51,579 nucleotides of DNA, taken from positions 1 to 51,579 of the forward strand of contig CAYPWL010000027.1 of assembly GCA_964414425.1 (NCBI GenBank). Reading direction: 5' to 3'. This DNA comes from GYS-P2D sp964414425. GTDB taxonomy: Bacteria; Bacteroidota; Bacteroidia; Chitinophagales; Saprospiraceae. This document shows, one piece after another, positions 51,217 to 51,579 of this stretch. Each line of letters starts with the position of its first letter. The first letter of the stretch is position 1. Below the pieces are notes generated by a model. It ran no database searches. It had not been told where the DNA came from and saw only the letters and a program-made list of their open reading frames with translations. Both the position numbers and the translations under genes were made by a program.

Positions 51217-51579
51217 TCAAAAACAATTTATCTCAACTTCAGACTTCCTTATCTCAGTCCTGGAGTAGATCCATTTCCTACAATTGGTCTGCATCTCAAC
51301 CCACTTGAATCCATGATTATTACGGAAGGTAAACTGATTGCCATCCTTGATGATCTCAAAGCTAAACTTAGTCTCATGATTCTGATGATCCGCCATACCA
51401 TTGTGATCGACAATCTGAGATTCTCCATCACCTAAGGAGAACGTCAAGTCTGTCCATGCTGCATGATCAGAAGTTAGAGTCACCTGTTCGTTCTTATATC
51501 TCAATGTTATCTCGAAATCTTCATCCAGTTGAGGTCTGATGATCATGGTCTCAGTATATGTTTCTGGGTCGAAGATGAT
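51217..51579 (-). CDS. 3' end of an unidentified gene (partial)
   Basis: The frame is open from the window end (IFDPETYTETMIIRPQLDED...) to a stop at 51217, so the 5' part lies beyond 51579. About 120 residues are visible, with alternating beta-like strands (FEITLRYKNEQVTLTSD, HETKFSFEIIKDGNQFTFRNN). I recognise no family. The ATG at 51546 is probably internal. Confidence 0.55.
   Translation of the reverse strand: MIFDPETYTETMIIRPQLDEDFEITLRYKNEQVTLTSDHAAWTDLTFSLGDGESQIVDHNGMADHQNHETKFSFEIIKDGNQFTFRNNHGFKWVEMQTNCRKWIYSRTEIRKSEVEINCF

Overview
The window looks like a chromosomal segment of a Bacteroidota bacterium, most likely a free-living (perhaps marine) member of the Saprospiria/Lewinella type. 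The evidence is a type-B type IX secretion C-terminal domain (gene at 1-1182), a TonB-dependent receptor with an N-terminal carboxypeptidase-like domain, a DUF3078 outer-membrane protein, a LamG-like surface protein, a TAnnTTTG-type promoter box, weak Shine-Dalgarno signals and several TTG starts. Four runs of exactly 100 N (4214-4313, 30075-30174, 33616-33715, 49918-50017) mark scaffold gaps of unknown true length, so this is a draft or metagenome-assembled scaffold. Placement below phylum is inference.

Layout. 1-4.6 kb: the 3' part of a calcium-binding, Cys-rich thrombospondin-type-3 surface protein; an exported amidohydrolase paired with a DUF1338 (2-oxoadipate dioxygenase-like) enzyme; a tandem 85-bp repeat and a bidirectional terminator; and an IPTL-CTERM (exosortase-type) surface protein broken by a gap. 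4.8-10.5 kb: an MFS carrier plus DUF1080 lipoprotein operon, hemJ, an SRPBCC/GyrI-like fusion, hpt and an M28 peptidase. 10.5-13.2 kb: an operon of ECF sigma factor, 71-aa protein, MscS-like channel and DUF3078 outer-membrane protein, which reads as an envelope or osmotic stress module. 13.3-20 kb: polA, nadB, a DUF3524 tRNA-queuosine mannosyltransferase-like enzyme and a GT4 glycosyltransferase. 20.1-23.7 kb: a small DUF7009-like protein with a molybdopterin oxidoreductase, then an SDR. 23.7-27.5 kb (minus strand): a YfiT/DinB-like protein, a pseudouridine synthase, dnaB and a coiled-coil secreted protein.

27.7-34 kb: an ABC-2 exporter (ATPase, permease and an unannotated 36-aa membrane peptide), a penicillin-acylase-family lipoprotein and a sugar-phosphate isomerase-like enzyme, the last two cut by gaps. 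34-40 kb: a large TonB-dependent receptor without a SusD partner, and three secreted proteins of unknown role. 40.6-45 kb: a PpiC-type isomerase overlapping a HupE/UreJ membrane protein, then a hotdog thioesterase and an HSL-family alpha/beta hydrolase, convergent with a periplasmic metallophosphatase. 45.2-49.1 kb: uvrA, a GlsB/YeaQ-type membrane protein and a HAD phosphatase. 49.1-50.1 kb: a repeat-rich stretch in which a solo GIY-YIG nuclease gene lies between two ~60-bp direct repeats, a candidate small mobile unit. It ends at an assembly gap whose two sides are identical for 55 nt. 50.1-51.6 kb: a DUF6624 protein and the end of an unidentified gene.

Most genes are housekeeping or typical of the phylum. 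The parts most worth a second look are the sigma/MscS/DUF3078 operon, the GIY-YIG repeat unit, the bacterial queuosine-mannosyltransferase homologue, the molybdoenzyme without a Cys or Sec near the expected ligand position, and the co-existence of T9SS and exosortase sorting signals. I found no rRNA, convincing tRNA, CRISPR array, transposase or phage gene.
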